Origin: Nitrospirota bacterium
GTDB taxonomy: Bacteria; Nitrospirota; Thermodesulfovibrionia; UBA6902
Reading direction: 5' to 3'
Assembly: GCA_016207885.1 (NCBI GenBank)
Contig: JACQZE010000003.1
Location: 1 to 64,000, forward strand
Length of the DNA stretch: 64,000 bases
Part shown: positions 21,149-29,450 of the stretch, one piece after another
Numbering within the stretch: the first letter of the stretch is position 1
How the letters are laid out: each line of letters opens with the position of its first letter
The notes under the pieces: generated by a model
Seen by the model: the letters and a program-made list of their open reading frames with translations, nothing else
The model's database searches: none
What the model was told of the DNA's origin: nothing
Translations under genes and position numbers: made by a program

Positions 21149-22762
21149 TTGTTAAGACTGACTGAACTCAAACTCCCGTTCGATCATCCTGTAGAAGAGC
21201 TAAGAGCTGCTATTATCAGGAGGCTCGGCATCTCTGATGCTGACCTTATTAACTACACTATCTTTCGGCGGGGCGTTGATGCGCGCAAACCGTACGCAAT
21301 TTTATTCGTATATACGCTGGATATTGAAGTTCGCAATGAAGCAGTGGTGCTTGAGAGGTTCAATAAAGATCCGCATCTCAGGCAAGCTCCGGACATCAGT
21401 TATCATTTTGTCGCTCATGCTCCCAAGACACCCTCTTCACGTCCGGTCATAGTCGGCACAGGGCCCGCCGGGCTCTTCGCAGGGCTGATACTCGCGCAGT
21501 CAGGTTTTCGTCCGCTGATACTGGAGCGGGGCAAGGCAGTTCGCGAGCGCACTAAAGACACTTTTGAGCTTTGGCGCAAGGGCGTACTTCATCCGGAATC
21601 TAATGTGCAGTTTGGCGAAGGCGGGGCAGGGACATTCTCTGACGGCAAGCTGCATACACAGATCAGAGATCCGAAGCATTATGGCAGAAAAGTGTTAGAG
21701 GAATTCGTCAAGGCAGGCGCGCCTCCTGAGATACTTTATGTGAGCAAACCCCACATCGGCACATTCCGCCTCGTCGGGATAGTTGAGAAGATGCGGGCGA
21801 CAATACAATCTCTGGGCGGCGAGATCCGCTTTGAGAGCCGTGTGGACGACATTAAGATCAAGGACGGACAGGTGAGTGGCGTGACACTGGCAGGTGGTGA
21901 AGATATCGCAACCGATCATCTCATACTCGCGATCGGGCACAGCGCGCGCGACACCTTTGAGATGATCCATAGAAATGGTATTTATATCGAGCCTAAACCT
22001 TTCTCTATCGGATTGCGTATCGAGCATCCGCAGTCGCTCATAGACCAAAACCGCCATGGCAAGAGCGTAAACAACCCTCTTCTCGGGGCAGCAGATTATA
22101 AACTGGTTTATCACGCAAGCAACGGCCGTTCGGTCTACACCTTCTGCATGTGCCCCGGAGGAAAGGTAGTTGCGGCAGCCTCTGAACCCGGTCGGGTTGT
22201 GACAAACGGCATGAGCCAATATTCGCGCAATGACAGCAACGCAAACAGCGCCATAGTTGTGGGCATCTCACCTGAGGACTATCCGGACGGCCCGCTTGGG
22301 GGTATGGAGTTTCAAAGGTTCTGGGAATCGCGCGCATTTGAACTTGGCGGAAGCAATTACCAGGCGCCTGCGCAACTTGTCGGTGATTTTCTGGCCTGCC
22401 TACCGGCAGGCAAACCTTCTACCAAATTAGGCACGGTGCAGCCCTCATACGCACCCGGTGTTCATCTCTGCGATCTAAACACAGCCCTGCCGGATTACGC
22501 TGTGGCTGCGATACGCGAGGCTTTGCCTGCATTCGCAAAACAGATCAAAGGATTTGATCTTGTAGATGCCGTGCTGACCGGGGTTGAGACGCGAACCTCT
22601 TCGCCGATACGTATCAAACGGAATGACGATGACCTGCAAAGCGTAAACACAAAAGGCTTATATCCCGCAGGAGAAGGCGCAGGTTATGCGGGCGGAATAC
22701 TCTCTTCTGCCGTGGATGGGATCAAGGTTGCGGAGGCAGTTGCCTTGAGCATGATGGGCTGA
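21149..22762 (+). CDS. FAD-dependent dehydrogenase (COG2509-type), copy 1
   Basis: 537 residues from a TTG start (21149); the family N-terminus (xxLxLPxDHPxEELRAAIxxRLGI) begins right there. An N-terminal small domain (1-90) precedes the Rossmann FAD site (VIVGTGPAGLFAGLILAQSG, about 100-120), the FGEGGAGTFSDGKL motif (about 156-170), a VYTFCMCPGG motif and a C-terminal YPAGEGAGYAGGILSSAVDG FAD-binding segment. The substrate is unknown. An 18-base palindrome at 22394-22411 codes for extra residues (DFLACLPAGK where the paralogue has DFLNGK), so a repeat has inserted in frame. It is followed by a close-family paralogue, an unusual tandem pair. Confidence 0.85.
   Translation: MLRLTELKLPFDHPVEELRAAIIRRLGISDADLINYTIFRRGVDARKPYAILFVYTLDIEVRNEAVVLERFNKDPHLRQAPDISYHFVAHAPKTPSSRPVIVGTGPAGLFAGLILAQSGFRPLILERGKAVRERTKDTFELWRKGVLHPESNVQFGEGGAGTFSDGKLHTQIRDPKHYGRKVLEEFVKAGAPPEILYVSKPHIGTFRLVGIVEKMRATIQSLGGEIRFESRVDDIKIKDGQVSGVTLAGGEDIATDHLILAIGHSARDTFEMIHRNGIYIEPKPFSIGLRIEHPQSLIDQNRHGKSVNNPLLGAADYKLVYHASNGRSVYTFCMCPGGKVVAAASEPGRVVTNGMSQYSRNDSNANSAIVVGISPEDYPDGPLGGMEFQRFWESRAFELGGSNYQAPAQLVGDFLACLPAGKPSTKLGTVQPSYAPGVHLCDLNTALPDYAVAAIREALPAFAKQIKGFDLVDAVLTGVETRTSSPIRIKRNDDDLQSVNTKGLYPAGEGAGYAGGILSSAVDGIKVAEAVALSMMG
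22394..22411. repeat. Palindromic repeat inserted in frame in a CDS
   Basis: GCCTGCC-TACC-GGCAGGC is a perfect 7-bp hairpin inside the first FAD-dehydrogenase gene, coding for A-C-L-P-A-G. The same stem, GCCTGCC-N4-GGCAGG, occurs at 63319-63335 beside tRNA-Leu. The paralogue lacks the corresponding residues, which supports insertion. Confidence 0.65.
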
Positions 22763-22824
22763 TTTCATTCGAACAAAACCTATGGCCGAACTTACAGAGC
22801 GTATATAATATTAAGATTTATTAG

Positions 22825-22882
22825 TGTCATTCTGGCTTGTCCAGAATCGTTCTAAAAAGATTCTGGACAAGCCAGAATGACA
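22825..22882. repeat. 24-bp perfect inverted repeat with TGTCATTC...GAATGACA ends
   Basis: Arms 22825-22848 and 22859-22882 are exact reverse complements with a 10-base loop. The termini TGTCATTC/GAATGACA are shared with the repeat at 56367-56433, so both belong to one REP/MITE-like family. It lies between the two FAD-dehydrogenase genes and could act as a transcript-stabilising or terminating hairpin. Confidence 0.8.
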
Positions 22883-22902
22883 GATACATCAATGGAGACA
22901 TT

Positions 22903-24480
22903 TTGGATCTAATAATAAGCAAACTGCGGATACACGTTGAGAAAGACGGGATAGATGAATACATAAAAGCCGCTTCAGAAAAACTTGGGCTAAGTAATGA
23001 CAGCATAAGGCTCACTAAGATACTGAGCAAGTCACTTAACATAAGCAATAAAGAAGCATTCTACTATGAACTGTCAATTGTTGTAAGTCTTCCTGAAAGC
23101 TTCGACAACAAAGCAAACCTTCCCCTATACACTGAGAAGATAACGCCTCACAAAAACCCGATCACCACCAAAGAGAGGCCAATCATAATAGGCTTCGGCC
23201 CTGCAGGAATTTTCGCGGCTCTTGAGCTTATCGAACATGGGATAAAACCCTTGATATTTGAAAGAGGCAAAAAAATAGAAGATCGTTCAATTGATGTTCA
23301 GAGATTCATTAAAGAGCGGAAGCTTGACCATGAATCCAATATCCAGTTCGGCGAAGGCGGCGCAGGGTCATACTCTGACGGAAAGCTCTTTGCGAGGATA
23401 AAGAATTCGTATGCCGCAAACAAAGTACTGGATACATTTATTAAGTTCGGAGCGCCTGAAGAGATCGGCTACATCCGCAAGCCGCACCTTGGGACAGACG
23501 TCTTGTGCAGGATCGTGAAGAACATCAGGAACTATATTCTCGATAGAGGCGGTGAGATACACTATGGTTCAAAGATGACCAACCTGATCATTGCAGACGG
23601 CAGAGCATCAGGCGTTGTGATAAACGGTGGTACAGAATATCGTTCTTCAATGATATTCATTGCGCTCGGACATTCCGCACGTGATACATTTGAGATGATC
23701 TATGGAAAAGGTGTTGCCATGGAGCAGAAGCAGATATTCGTCGGCACAAGAATAGAGCACCCTGTTGAGATCATAAACCTCATGAGATATGAAGATAAAT
23801 ATAAGGACTATCCGAAGATCGGAGCCGCGCTTTATTCCCTTAACTACACCGACAAAAAAACAGGACGAGGTGTCTACACATTCTGCATGTGCCCCGGAGG
23901 CGAGGTGGTGAATGCTTCATCTGAAGACGGCATGCTGGTCGTGAACGGCATGAGCTACGCAAGCAGGTCATCGCAATTCTCAAATTCAGCTATCGTCGCA
24001 ACGTGCCATACGAATGATTACGGATCAACCCATCCTTTGGCAGGCATTGAGTTCCAGAAAGCTATCGAGCGGAAGGCGTTTGATGCAGGAGGTCGAGATT
24101 GGAAAGTCCCTGCACAGAACCTGATAGATTTTCTGAACGGGAAGATATCTTCCAACCTGAATAAAAATTCCTACAAGATGGGCGCTGAACCTGTTCCCAT
24201 GAATACGATTCTCCCGGGCTTCATCAACGAGGCGCTCTTGATCGCGTTCAATCACTGGAGAGAAGATTATCCGTTATTTGTCTCAGAACATGCAATATTG
24301 TTGGGCGCTGAAACAAGAACTTCCTCTCCTGTAAGAATTATGCGCAATGAAAAATATGAGTCAGTAAATATAAAGAACCTCTACCCTATCGGCGAAGGCG
24401 CAGGCTACGCAGGCGGCATAACGAGTTCAGCCGCTGATGCGATAAAGGCTGTGGAGTGCAGCTTGAAGGCATATTCATAG
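22903..24480 (+). CDS. FAD-dependent dehydrogenase (COG2509-type), copy 2
   Basis: 525 residues if started at TTG 22903, which has GGAG 5 bases upstream. An upstream in-frame TTG at 22837 lies inside the inverted repeat and would add repeat-derived residues, so I reject it. Same architecture as copy 1: FAD site (IIGFGPAGIFAALELIEHG), FGEGGAGSYSDGKL, VYTFCMCPGG and a C-terminal YPIGEGAGYAGGITSSAADA. The two are clearly homologous but diverged, indicating an old duplication or two separate acquisitions. The TAG stop sits inside the stem of the attC-like element that follows. Confidence 0.85.
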   Translation: MDLIISKLRIHVEKDGIDEYIKAASEKLGLSNDSIRLTKILSKSLNISNKEAFYYELSIVVSLPESFDNKANLPLYTEKITPHKNPITTKERPIIIGFGPAGIFAALELIEHGIKPLIFERGKKIEDRSIDVQRFIKERKLDHESNIQFGEGGAGSYSDGKLFARIKNSYAANKVLDTFIKFGAPEEIGYIRKPHLGTDVLCRIVKNIRNYILDRGGEIHYGSKMTNLIIADGRASGVVINGGTEYRSSMIFIALGHSARDTFEMIYGKGVAMEQKQIFVGTRIEHPVEIINLMRYEDKYKDYPKIGAALYSLNYTDKKTGRGVYTFCMCPGGEVVNASSEDGMLVVNGMSYASRSSQFSNSAIVATCHTNDYGSTHPLAGIEFQKAIERKAFDAGGRDWKVPAQNLIDFLNGKISSNLNKNSYKMGAEPVPMNTILPGFINEALLIAFNHWREDYPLFVSEHAILLGAETRTSSPVRIMRNEKYESVNIKNLYPIGEGAGYAGGITSSAADAIKAVECSLKAYS

Positions 24481-24555
24481 TTGTATTTGCTTACTCATAC
24501 AACTATAATTTTCTTATTCCAGAAAATACGGGCGACAGTCTTTTAATTATCAGGC
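24477..24555. other. attC-like element A (3' half), start of cassette-like unit 1
   Basis: A perfect stem, ATAGTTGTAT (24477-24486) with ATACAACTAT (24497-24506), is followed by TTTTCTTATTCCAGAAAATAC and ends in ATCAGGC (24549-24555), a variant of the integron core GTTRRRY. It is homologous to the elements at 24932-25040 and 28785-28868. The box GCCTGAC just after the following gene (24932) is complementary to this core at 6 of 7 bases. Confidence 0.5.
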
Positions 24556-24568
24556 GAAGAATATCACC

Positions 24569-24928
24569 ATGAAAGAATTTCTTGCGGCAGTATTTGGTCC
24601 CTCGGTTCAAGGTTTAGTACGCAGCCTCAGATTCTGCGCAGCGGCAGTTGCCCTGCATGGGATGCTCCTTTGGATCTCTACTGCAATTAAGTCTCTTTTC
24701 CCCGGCTTATTCGAACTGATAGGAGAAGTTTTTTTCTGGGTCATGGCGGTTCCTGCCTTGATCCTCAGCAGCCCCTTCACCTCTGTTCTTTGGAAGTTCG
24801 GGTTAATGAATGCCCCAGGATGGTTCGCATGGCCGAAGCCGATGGGCATTGCCCTCGCATATATGATATGGATTGCTGTTCTTATCGGCCTGGCTCAGGC
24901 AGTTCAACTGTGGATAAACAAAAATTAA
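24569..24928 (+). CDS. Small integral membrane protein, cassette-like
   Basis: 119 residues with three predicted membrane segments (about 22-41, 50-69 and 92-112) and no recognisable family. There is no clear Shine-Dalgarno sequence, as is frequent in integron cassette genes. It fits snugly between attC-like elements A and B: the core ATCAGGC starts 14 bases before the ATG and the complementary GCCTGAC lies 3 bases after the stop. Function unknown. An alternative view is an ordinary accessory gene flanked by a repeat family. Confidence 0.55.
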   Translation: MKEFLAAVFGPSVQGLVRSLRFCAAAVALHGMLLWISTAIKSLFPGLFELIGEVFFWVMAVPALILSSPFTSVLWKFGLMNAPGWFAWPKPMGIALAYMIWIAVLIGLAQAVQLWINKN

Positions 24929-24931
24929 CTT

Positions 24932-25040
24932 GCCTGACGATGTGAGTTAAAGAGGCAGAGTTGTGCTTGTATTTTCCCATTCACACAACTATACTTTTCT
25001 TGTTACAAAAATACTAACAGCTGTCTAATAATTATTGGGC
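24932..25040. other. attC-like element B between cassette-like units 1 and 2
   Basis: It begins with R''-like GCCTGAC (24932-24938), contains the stem AGTTGTG (24959-24965) / CACAACT (24984-24990) and ends with ATTGGGC (25034-25040). Relative to element A the stem keeps pairing although bases differ (TTGTAT/ATACAA there, TTGTG/CACAA here), a compensatory change that supports a real folded structure. Confidence 0.5.
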
Positions 25041-25053
25041 TAAGAAATCAAAC

Positions 25054-25416
25054 ATGAAACATTGGCTCATTTTTCGCTTGTCGGCAATGATCAGTATCTG
25101 TCTTGCATTGGTATCATTAGCGGGAGCAGAAACTCCTCCCGCCTGCGCTGTCCCAGGGCACGTGATCCGTTGGGAAGCAAGCTACTGTATGTTCCTTTCA
25201 GAGACAGACGACCTTGAGTTGGAATCTGTCCAGCAGTGTATGTCGCACTTCTCACTTCCGGGTTATGACGCCGGCATGAGTGAATGCGATCAGAAGACCT
25301 TACTGCGAAGAAAGCTCTGTGAACTGTTTATCGCAAGTCAATATTTCGAGGGTTCTCTTGAGGACTGTGAGAAATCCGAGAAAACAATTCCCACATTCGT
25401 GAGCAAAGATGATTAA
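25054..25416 (+). CDS. Secreted cysteine-containing hypothetical protein, cassette-like
   Basis: 120 residues. Residues 1-24 form a signal peptide (MKHWLIFRLSAMISICLALV, then AGA). The mature part is short and acidic with seven or so cysteines (CAVPGH, SYCMF, QQCMSHF, SECDQ, KLCELF, EDCEKSE), which suggests disulfides in the periplasm. No family recognised. It starts 13 bases after the core ATTGGGC of element B, and GGCCAAT (25430) after its stop is complementary to that core at 6 of 7 bases, but no further attC follows. Confidence 0.55.
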   Translation: MKHWLIFRLSAMISICLALVSLAGAETPPACAVPGHVIRWEASYCMFLSETDDLELESVQQCMSHFSLPGYDAGMSECDQKTLLRRKLCELFIASQYFEGSLEDCEKSEKTIPTFVSKDD

Positions 25417-25455
25417 CGTTAAGAATACCGGCCAATCAAAAACAGGGGGTACAGT

Positions 25456-25797
25456 ATGAGCAGTTTACCGAAATGTCCTAAATGCAGTTCAGAATACACT
25501 TACGAAGACGGAACTTTGTATGTCTGTCCGGAATGCGCACATGAATGGCCGCAAGATCCTATCGCAGAGAGCGCTGATGATAAACTTGTTGTTCATGATG
25601 CCTATGGAAATGTACTTCAAGACGGTGACGCCGTTACAGTGATCAAAGATCTGAAAGTAAAGGGGTCTTCATCGGTGGTCAAGGTCGGCACCAAAGTAAA
25701 AAGCATCCGCCTCGTCGAAGGCGACCATGATATCGACTGCAAGATCGACGGCATTGGAGCGATGAAGCTGAAATCAGAATTTGTAAAGAAGGCATAA
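25456..25797 (+). CDS. yjdM: YjdM/PhnA-type zinc-ribbon protein
   Basis: 113 residues, typical length. An N-terminal zinc ribbon (CPKC near 7-10 and CPEC near 24-27) precedes the conserved PhnA core ([41 protein letters not shown], then [10 protein letters not shown]). It was named for linkage to phosphonate genes in E. coli, but no phosphonate genes are here and the molecular role is unknown. CAGGGGG precedes the start. It lies between the cassette-like units and lemA. Confidence 0.88.
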   Translation: MSSLPKCPKCSSEYTYEDGTLYVCPECAHEWPQDPIAESADDKLVVHDAYGNVLQDGDAVTVIKDLKVKGSSSVVKVGTKVKSIRLVEGDHDIDCKIDGIGAMKLKSEFVKKA

Positions 25798-25882
25798 TGG
25801 TTAATGAATTGGTTTATAATGATCTACGCCGCCTGATATCAGAAAGCCGGCCTATATAAACATTTAAATGCATGGAGGTGTT

Positions 25883-26485
25883 ATGGGAACAGCATCTATT
25901 ATTTTGCTTATCATTGTGTCAGTCGTCGTACTTCTTGTAATTTATTGTATCGGCCTTTATAACAATCTGATCAAGTTAAGAAACATCTTTAAGAACGCCT
26001 TTGCGCAGATCGATGTTCAGCTTAAAAGGCGCTATGACCTGATACCGAATCTTGTAGAGACTGCCAAAGGATATCTGAAACATGAAAGAGAGACCCTCGA
26101 AGCTGTCATAGCCGCAAGAAACCAGGCAGCCTCTGCGTCACAAAAAGCCTCTGCTGATCCTGCTGACCCGAATGCCATAGCCGGACTGATGGGAGCTGAA
26201 AATATGCTGACCAGCACCCTGAACAAGCTCTTTGCGCTGGTTGAATCGTATCCTGACCTAAAGGCAAACCAGAACATGATGCAGTTGAGCGAAGAACTCA
26301 CATCTACCGAGAACAAGATCTCATTTGCGCGTCAGGCCTTTAATGATGCAGTGATGCGGTTCAATACCGCCATAGAGGTCTTCCCTGCCGTGATGATTGC
26401 AAGTGCTTTCAACTTCATGCCCGCAACACTTCTTGAGATAGAGAAAACTGAGGAACGCCAGGCGCCAAAGGTCTCCTTCAGCTAA
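25883..26485 (+). CDS. lemA: LemA family protein
   Basis: 200 residues from ATG 25883, which has GGAGG five bases upstream; an ATG 15 bases earlier lacks a site. One N-terminal membrane segment (about 5-27) is followed by the LemA core (NIFKNAFAQIDVQLKRRYDL, IPNLVETAKGYLKHE) and a coiled helical body ending in FNFMPA and a short tail. LemA proteins are membrane-anchored helical proteins of poorly defined role that are very often paired with HtpX-like M48 proteases, exactly as here (14 bases to the next start). Confidence 0.92.
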   Translation: MGTASIILLIIVSVVVLLVIYCIGLYNNLIKLRNIFKNAFAQIDVQLKRRYDLIPNLVETAKGYLKHERETLEAVIAARNQAASASQKASADPADPNAIAGLMGAENMLTSTLNKLFALVESYPDLKANQNMMQLSEELTSTENKISFARQAFNDAVMRFNTAIEVFPAVMIASAFNFMPATLLEIEKTEERQAPKVSFS

Positions 26486-26498
26486 CACTCCTGATGAC

Positions 26499-28463
26499 AT
26501 GAAGGATTTTTTCTACAGACAGGATGAGGCAAGAAAGAAGACTGCCAAGCTGATCATTCTCTTTGCGGCATCTATCCTCTTTACCGTCTTCTTCGTTTAT
26601 ATCGCCATAACAGCAGTCCATCAGTTCACATACTATCTTAAACATTATAAGAACATGAGTGATGCCCCGGTATTCTGGAGCACCATCAGGTTTATCACGG
26701 TCTCTATAATCACTACAGGCATAATTATCGGCGGGGCTATCTATAAGATAAAGGACCTGAAGAGCGGAGGCCGGAAGGTTGCCGAGATGCTTGGCGGCAG
26801 GCGTATAGTACACGGGTCAACAGACCTTATGGAAAAGAAGCTTATAAATGTCGTTGAGGAGATGGCAATAGCATCCGGCATCCCAGTGCCTGATATATAT
26901 ATTATGGATGACGAGGGAGGCATTAACGCCTTTGCATCAGGCTTCAATACTCAAGACGCTGTGATCTGTGTAACAAAAGGCAGCATCACCCTTCTGAGCC
27001 GCGACGAGCTTCAGGGAGTAATAGCCCACGAGTTCAGCCATATCTTCAATGGCGACACGCTGATCAATATCCGTTTGATCGGTTTACTGCACGGCATACT
27101 TTCCATCAGCTCACTCGGCGAATATATGCTTTCCAGAATCGGCAAAGGCAGCGGGTATCATTCTTATAGAGGCTCTCAGGGAGGCCTGGCCTTCTACGCG
27201 CTCGGCATAGCGCTATTTATAATAGGATACATAGGATTTTTTGTAAGCAAGATTATAAAGAGCGCTGTCTCCAGAGAGCGCGAGTATCTGGCAGACGCCT
27301 CTGCCGTTCAGTTCACCCGAAACCCGGAAGGCCTAGGCGGCGCGCTCAAAAAGATAGCCGGGCTCCGCCAAGGCTCAAGGATATATAGCCGCCAGGCATC
27401 ACTTGCAAGCCATATGTACTTCAGTGACGGCCTTGACCAGAGTTTTTTAGCTCTTATGGCCACTCATCCTCCCATTGAAGAACGCATCCAGCGGATAGAC
27501 CCGTATTTCAACGGAGTGCTGCCTGATATCAAACCTGTTCAAATCCCCAGGCCTGAACCTGTCAAAAAAGCCGAGCCTTTAATAGCGGTTCGGAAAGATG
27601 CGGTAAAAGAGGTTACCGGAGCTGCCGCCATTGCGATAATCTCAACTATGGGCGCCCCTATGAAGGAGCATGCTGATAAAGTAAAAGATATGCTCTCCGG
27701 CCTGCCTGAACCTGTAAAGGATGCGGCGCGTGACCCTCTCAGTGCGTGTGCCCTCATCTACCTTCTTCTTTCAGATGGGCAAAAAGGGATGAGTGAAAAA
27801 CAGCTGCAGGCATTGCAAGCCTCAGAGTCAGAAGGCCTTCTGAATGAGGTAACAAGGCTGTCTGAATATTCCTCATCAATCACACCCGGAACCCGCCTGC
27901 CGCTTGTTGAGCTCGCGCTTCCAGCTTTAAGGAATCTTTCACCTGAACAATATCTTGTGTTTAAAGATAATGTCAGCCTCCTCACTACCGCTGACCAGAA
28001 CATCAGTATTTTTGAGTTTATGCTAAAGCATCTTATTTTCCGTCACCTTGCTGCCTACTTTATAAGGACTAAGACAATGGCAGCACAGATTTATTCGGTC
28101 CGGGGCGTTTCAGCTGAATGCTCAATCGTTCTTTCCGTCTTGGCACGTTCAGGACATGATGACAACCAAAAAGCAGAAGCCGCCTTTAAAAAAGGCATTC
28201 AGACGCTTATACAGCCGGACGTTCAACTGAACTTTCTGCCAGTTGAAGAGTGTACATTCACCGGCCTTGATAATGCGCTCAACAAACTGGACACTACCAG
28301 TCCCCTGATAAAGAAGAAGCTGCTGGTCGCCTGCATTGAATGCATGACCTTTGATAAAACCATAAAGGTTGAAGAGTCTGAACTCTTCCGTGCAGTTGCT
28401 GATGCCCTTGGATGCCCGGTGCCGCCATGGTTATTGTTTCAGAAACGATATTCAAACTCATAA
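26499..28463 (+). CDS. M48-family (HtpX-like) membrane zinc metalloprotease with long C-terminal extension
   Basis: 654 residues. Two N-terminal membrane segments (about 20-42 and 67-88) precede the M48 peptidase core: HEFSH near residue 177 supplies two zinc ligands and SREREYLAD near 262 the third; more membrane segments lie around 228-252. The conserved ATHPPIEERIQRI motif closes the peptidase domain near 335. The remaining 320 residues form a helical cytoplasmic domain not found in HtpX but seen in larger LemA-linked M48 proteins. It is probably involved in membrane-protein quality control (family inference). Its last codons overlap a copy of a dispersed 25-base repeat (28454-28478), so the C-terminus may have been altered by insertion. 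Confidence 0.9.
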   Translation: MKDFFYRQDEARKKTAKLIILFAASILFTVFFVYIAITAVHQFTYYLKHYKNMSDAPVFWSTIRFITVSIITTGIIIGGAIYKIKDLKSGGRKVAEMLGGRRIVHGSTDLMEKKLINVVEEMAIASGIPVPDIYIMDDEGGINAFASGFNTQDAVICVTKGSITLLSRDELQGVIAHEFSHIFNGDTLINIRLIGLLHGILSISSLGEYMLSRIGKGSGYHSYRGSQGGLAFYALGIALFIIGYIGFFVSKIIKSAVSREREYLADASAVQFTRNPEGLGGALKKIAGLRQGSRIYSRQASLASHMYFSDGLDQSFLALMATHPPIEERIQRIDPYFNGVLPDIKPVQIPRPEPVKKAEPLIAVRKDAVKEVTGAAAIAIISTMGAPMKEHADKVKDMLSGLPEPVKDAARDPLSACALIYLLLSDGQKGMSEKQLQALQASESEGLLNEVTRLSEYSSSITPGTRLPLVELALPALRNLSPEQYLVFKDNVSLLTTADQNISIFEFMLKHLIFRHLAAYFIRTKTMAAQIYSVRGVSAECSIVLSVLARSGHDDNQKAEAAFKKGIQTLIQPDVQLNFLPVEECTFTGLDNALNKLDTTSPLIKKKLLVACIECMTFDKTIKVEESELFRAVADALGCPVPPWLLFQKRYSNS

Positions 28464-28478
28464 CTCCCGACCGCCGCC
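28454..28478. repeat. Dispersed 25-base repeat, copy 1
   Basis: AAACTCATAACTCCCGACCG followed by CCGCC; identical bases occur in the 3' end of the minus-strand gene at 32095-32457, with diverged copies at 30341-30365 and 31046-31069. This copy spans the M48 protease stop codon. Confidence 0.6.
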
Positions 28479-28518
28479 ACATTATGGCCTCACACATCAA
28501 GAGGAGGCCACATTACTT

Positions 28519-28662
28519 TCATTTACTGATTCTATTAAGGATATGAGCCTTTGCCTTCTCATGCTCAATGCCTTTGCCTTTATCGATCTGCTCCTCAGCT
28601 CTTTGAAGATCTTCAAGCAGCCTTTTAACCTGAAACTTCGGAACTACCTTTTTATTAAGCAT
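28519..28662 (-). CDS. 47-residue Phd/YefM-like antitoxin fragment
   Basis: The minus-strand frame ATG 28662 to TGA 28519 encodes MLNKKVVPKFQVKRLLEDLQ, then a helical tail AEEQIDKGKGIEHEKAKAHI. The E.QI..GKGI.HEK...ILNR ending is the style of the C-terminal, toxin-binding part of Phd/YefM/RelB-type antitoxins. The DNA-binding half is missing and no toxin follows, so this is either a solitary relic or a short orphan antitoxin. Assignment is by eye only. Confidence 0.35.
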   Translation of the reverse strand: MLNKKVVPKFQVKRLLEDLQRAEEQIDKGKGIEHEKAKAHILNRISK

Positions 28663-28784
28663 AATTTGATTTGCCGTATATCATGGGTGTTTTAATATCC
28701 ATGTTATACGGACGGCTGTATATGCTGGCTATTATGGGGTAAACACCGCCATTCTTCAAGATAAATCATTAACTACACCACTAT

Positions 28785-28868
28785 ATTTTGTGCTTGTGTT
28801 TTCTTATTCATACAACTATGATATTCATATTCCAGCAAATACGGACGGCAGTCTACTAATTGTTAGGC
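28785..28868. other. attC-like element C, start of cassette 3
   Basis: Homologous to elements A and B: TTTGTG...CATACAAC stem, ATATTCATATTCCAGCAAAT, and the perfect integron core GTTAGGC at 28862-28868. The cassette that begins here ends in GCCTAAC (29451-29457), the exact reverse complement of this core, as expected for a mobile cassette. Confidence 0.6.
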
Positions 28869-28922
28869 ATCAACATATAGGCAATAACATATAGCCAATT
28901 ATGGGAGTACAAGGCAAATAAA

Positions 28923-29447
28923 ATGAGTGAGCAGACTGGATCAAATTCTGAAAGGGATACTTTGACACAATTGCAGTCTCTGTCGAATTCTAACAGAGGT
29001 ATTACAATTGAAGAGATTGCCCCATTTCTTAAAAGTTTACCAGAGAACATATCAATGCCAGTATTGCATGCACTGATTAATTTAGGTTCAAATCAGGTAG
29101 GTATTTGGAAGTCTCAGTGGCTCTTCTCTTTTGCTAATTCACCAAATACTACGGCCAAAGCAGAGTCAGAGCGCTGGAGCAACGTGCGGGACAAATGGTT
29201 AGATTTGCTTTCGGAGCTGGCTCCTGATTTGAGAGAACTACTCCAGCGTCAAAATAAGTTAACTGAGTTTGGACACCATTTGACTAGGAGTCTAGATTAC
29301 AACAAAACAAAACCCTTCAAAAGAATTACTTCGAGTATTTTATCGTATCTTTCAATGTTCATGGGTAAACTTGGATTCGACAAAATAGGAGAGAGACTAT
29401 ATGCGCGAGCACTGTTCCCTAAAGGCACAGTTGGCGGAAATTTATAA
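28923..29447 (+). CDS. Hypothetical protein of an integron gene cassette
   Basis: 174 residues, no signal peptide and no recognised family. It is largely helical: an acidic N-terminus (SEQTGSNSERDTLTQLQSLS), a Trp-rich middle (GIWKSQWLFSF, ESERWSNVRDKWLDLL) and a basic C-terminal third (KTKPFKRITSSILSYLSMFM). The cassette setting is strong: the core GTTAGGC lies 54 bases before the ATG and the R'' box GCCTAAC three bases after the stop. Base composition is slightly more AT-rich than the neighbouring core genes. Such cassette genes are mostly of unknown function. Confidence 0.6.
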   Translation: MSEQTGSNSERDTLTQLQSLSNSNRGITIEEIAPFLKSLPENISMPVLHALINLGSNQVGIWKSQWLFSFANSPNTTAKAESERWSNVRDKWLDLLSELAPDLRELLQRQNKLTEFGHHLTRSLDYNKTKPFKRITSSILSYLSMFMGKLGFDKIGERLYARALFPKGTVGGNL

Positions 29448-29450
29448 AAT

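Noticed and set aside
22837-22902. N-terminal extension of the second FAD dehydrogenase from TTG 22837
   Set aside because: It would translate the loop and right arm of a palindromic repeat; TTG 22903 has GGAG at the right distance and matches the family start.
17025-24480. Possible genomic island behind the palindromic repeats in this stretch
   Set aside because: Gene content, codon use and spacing are those of ordinary core genes; the repeats are single small insertions.
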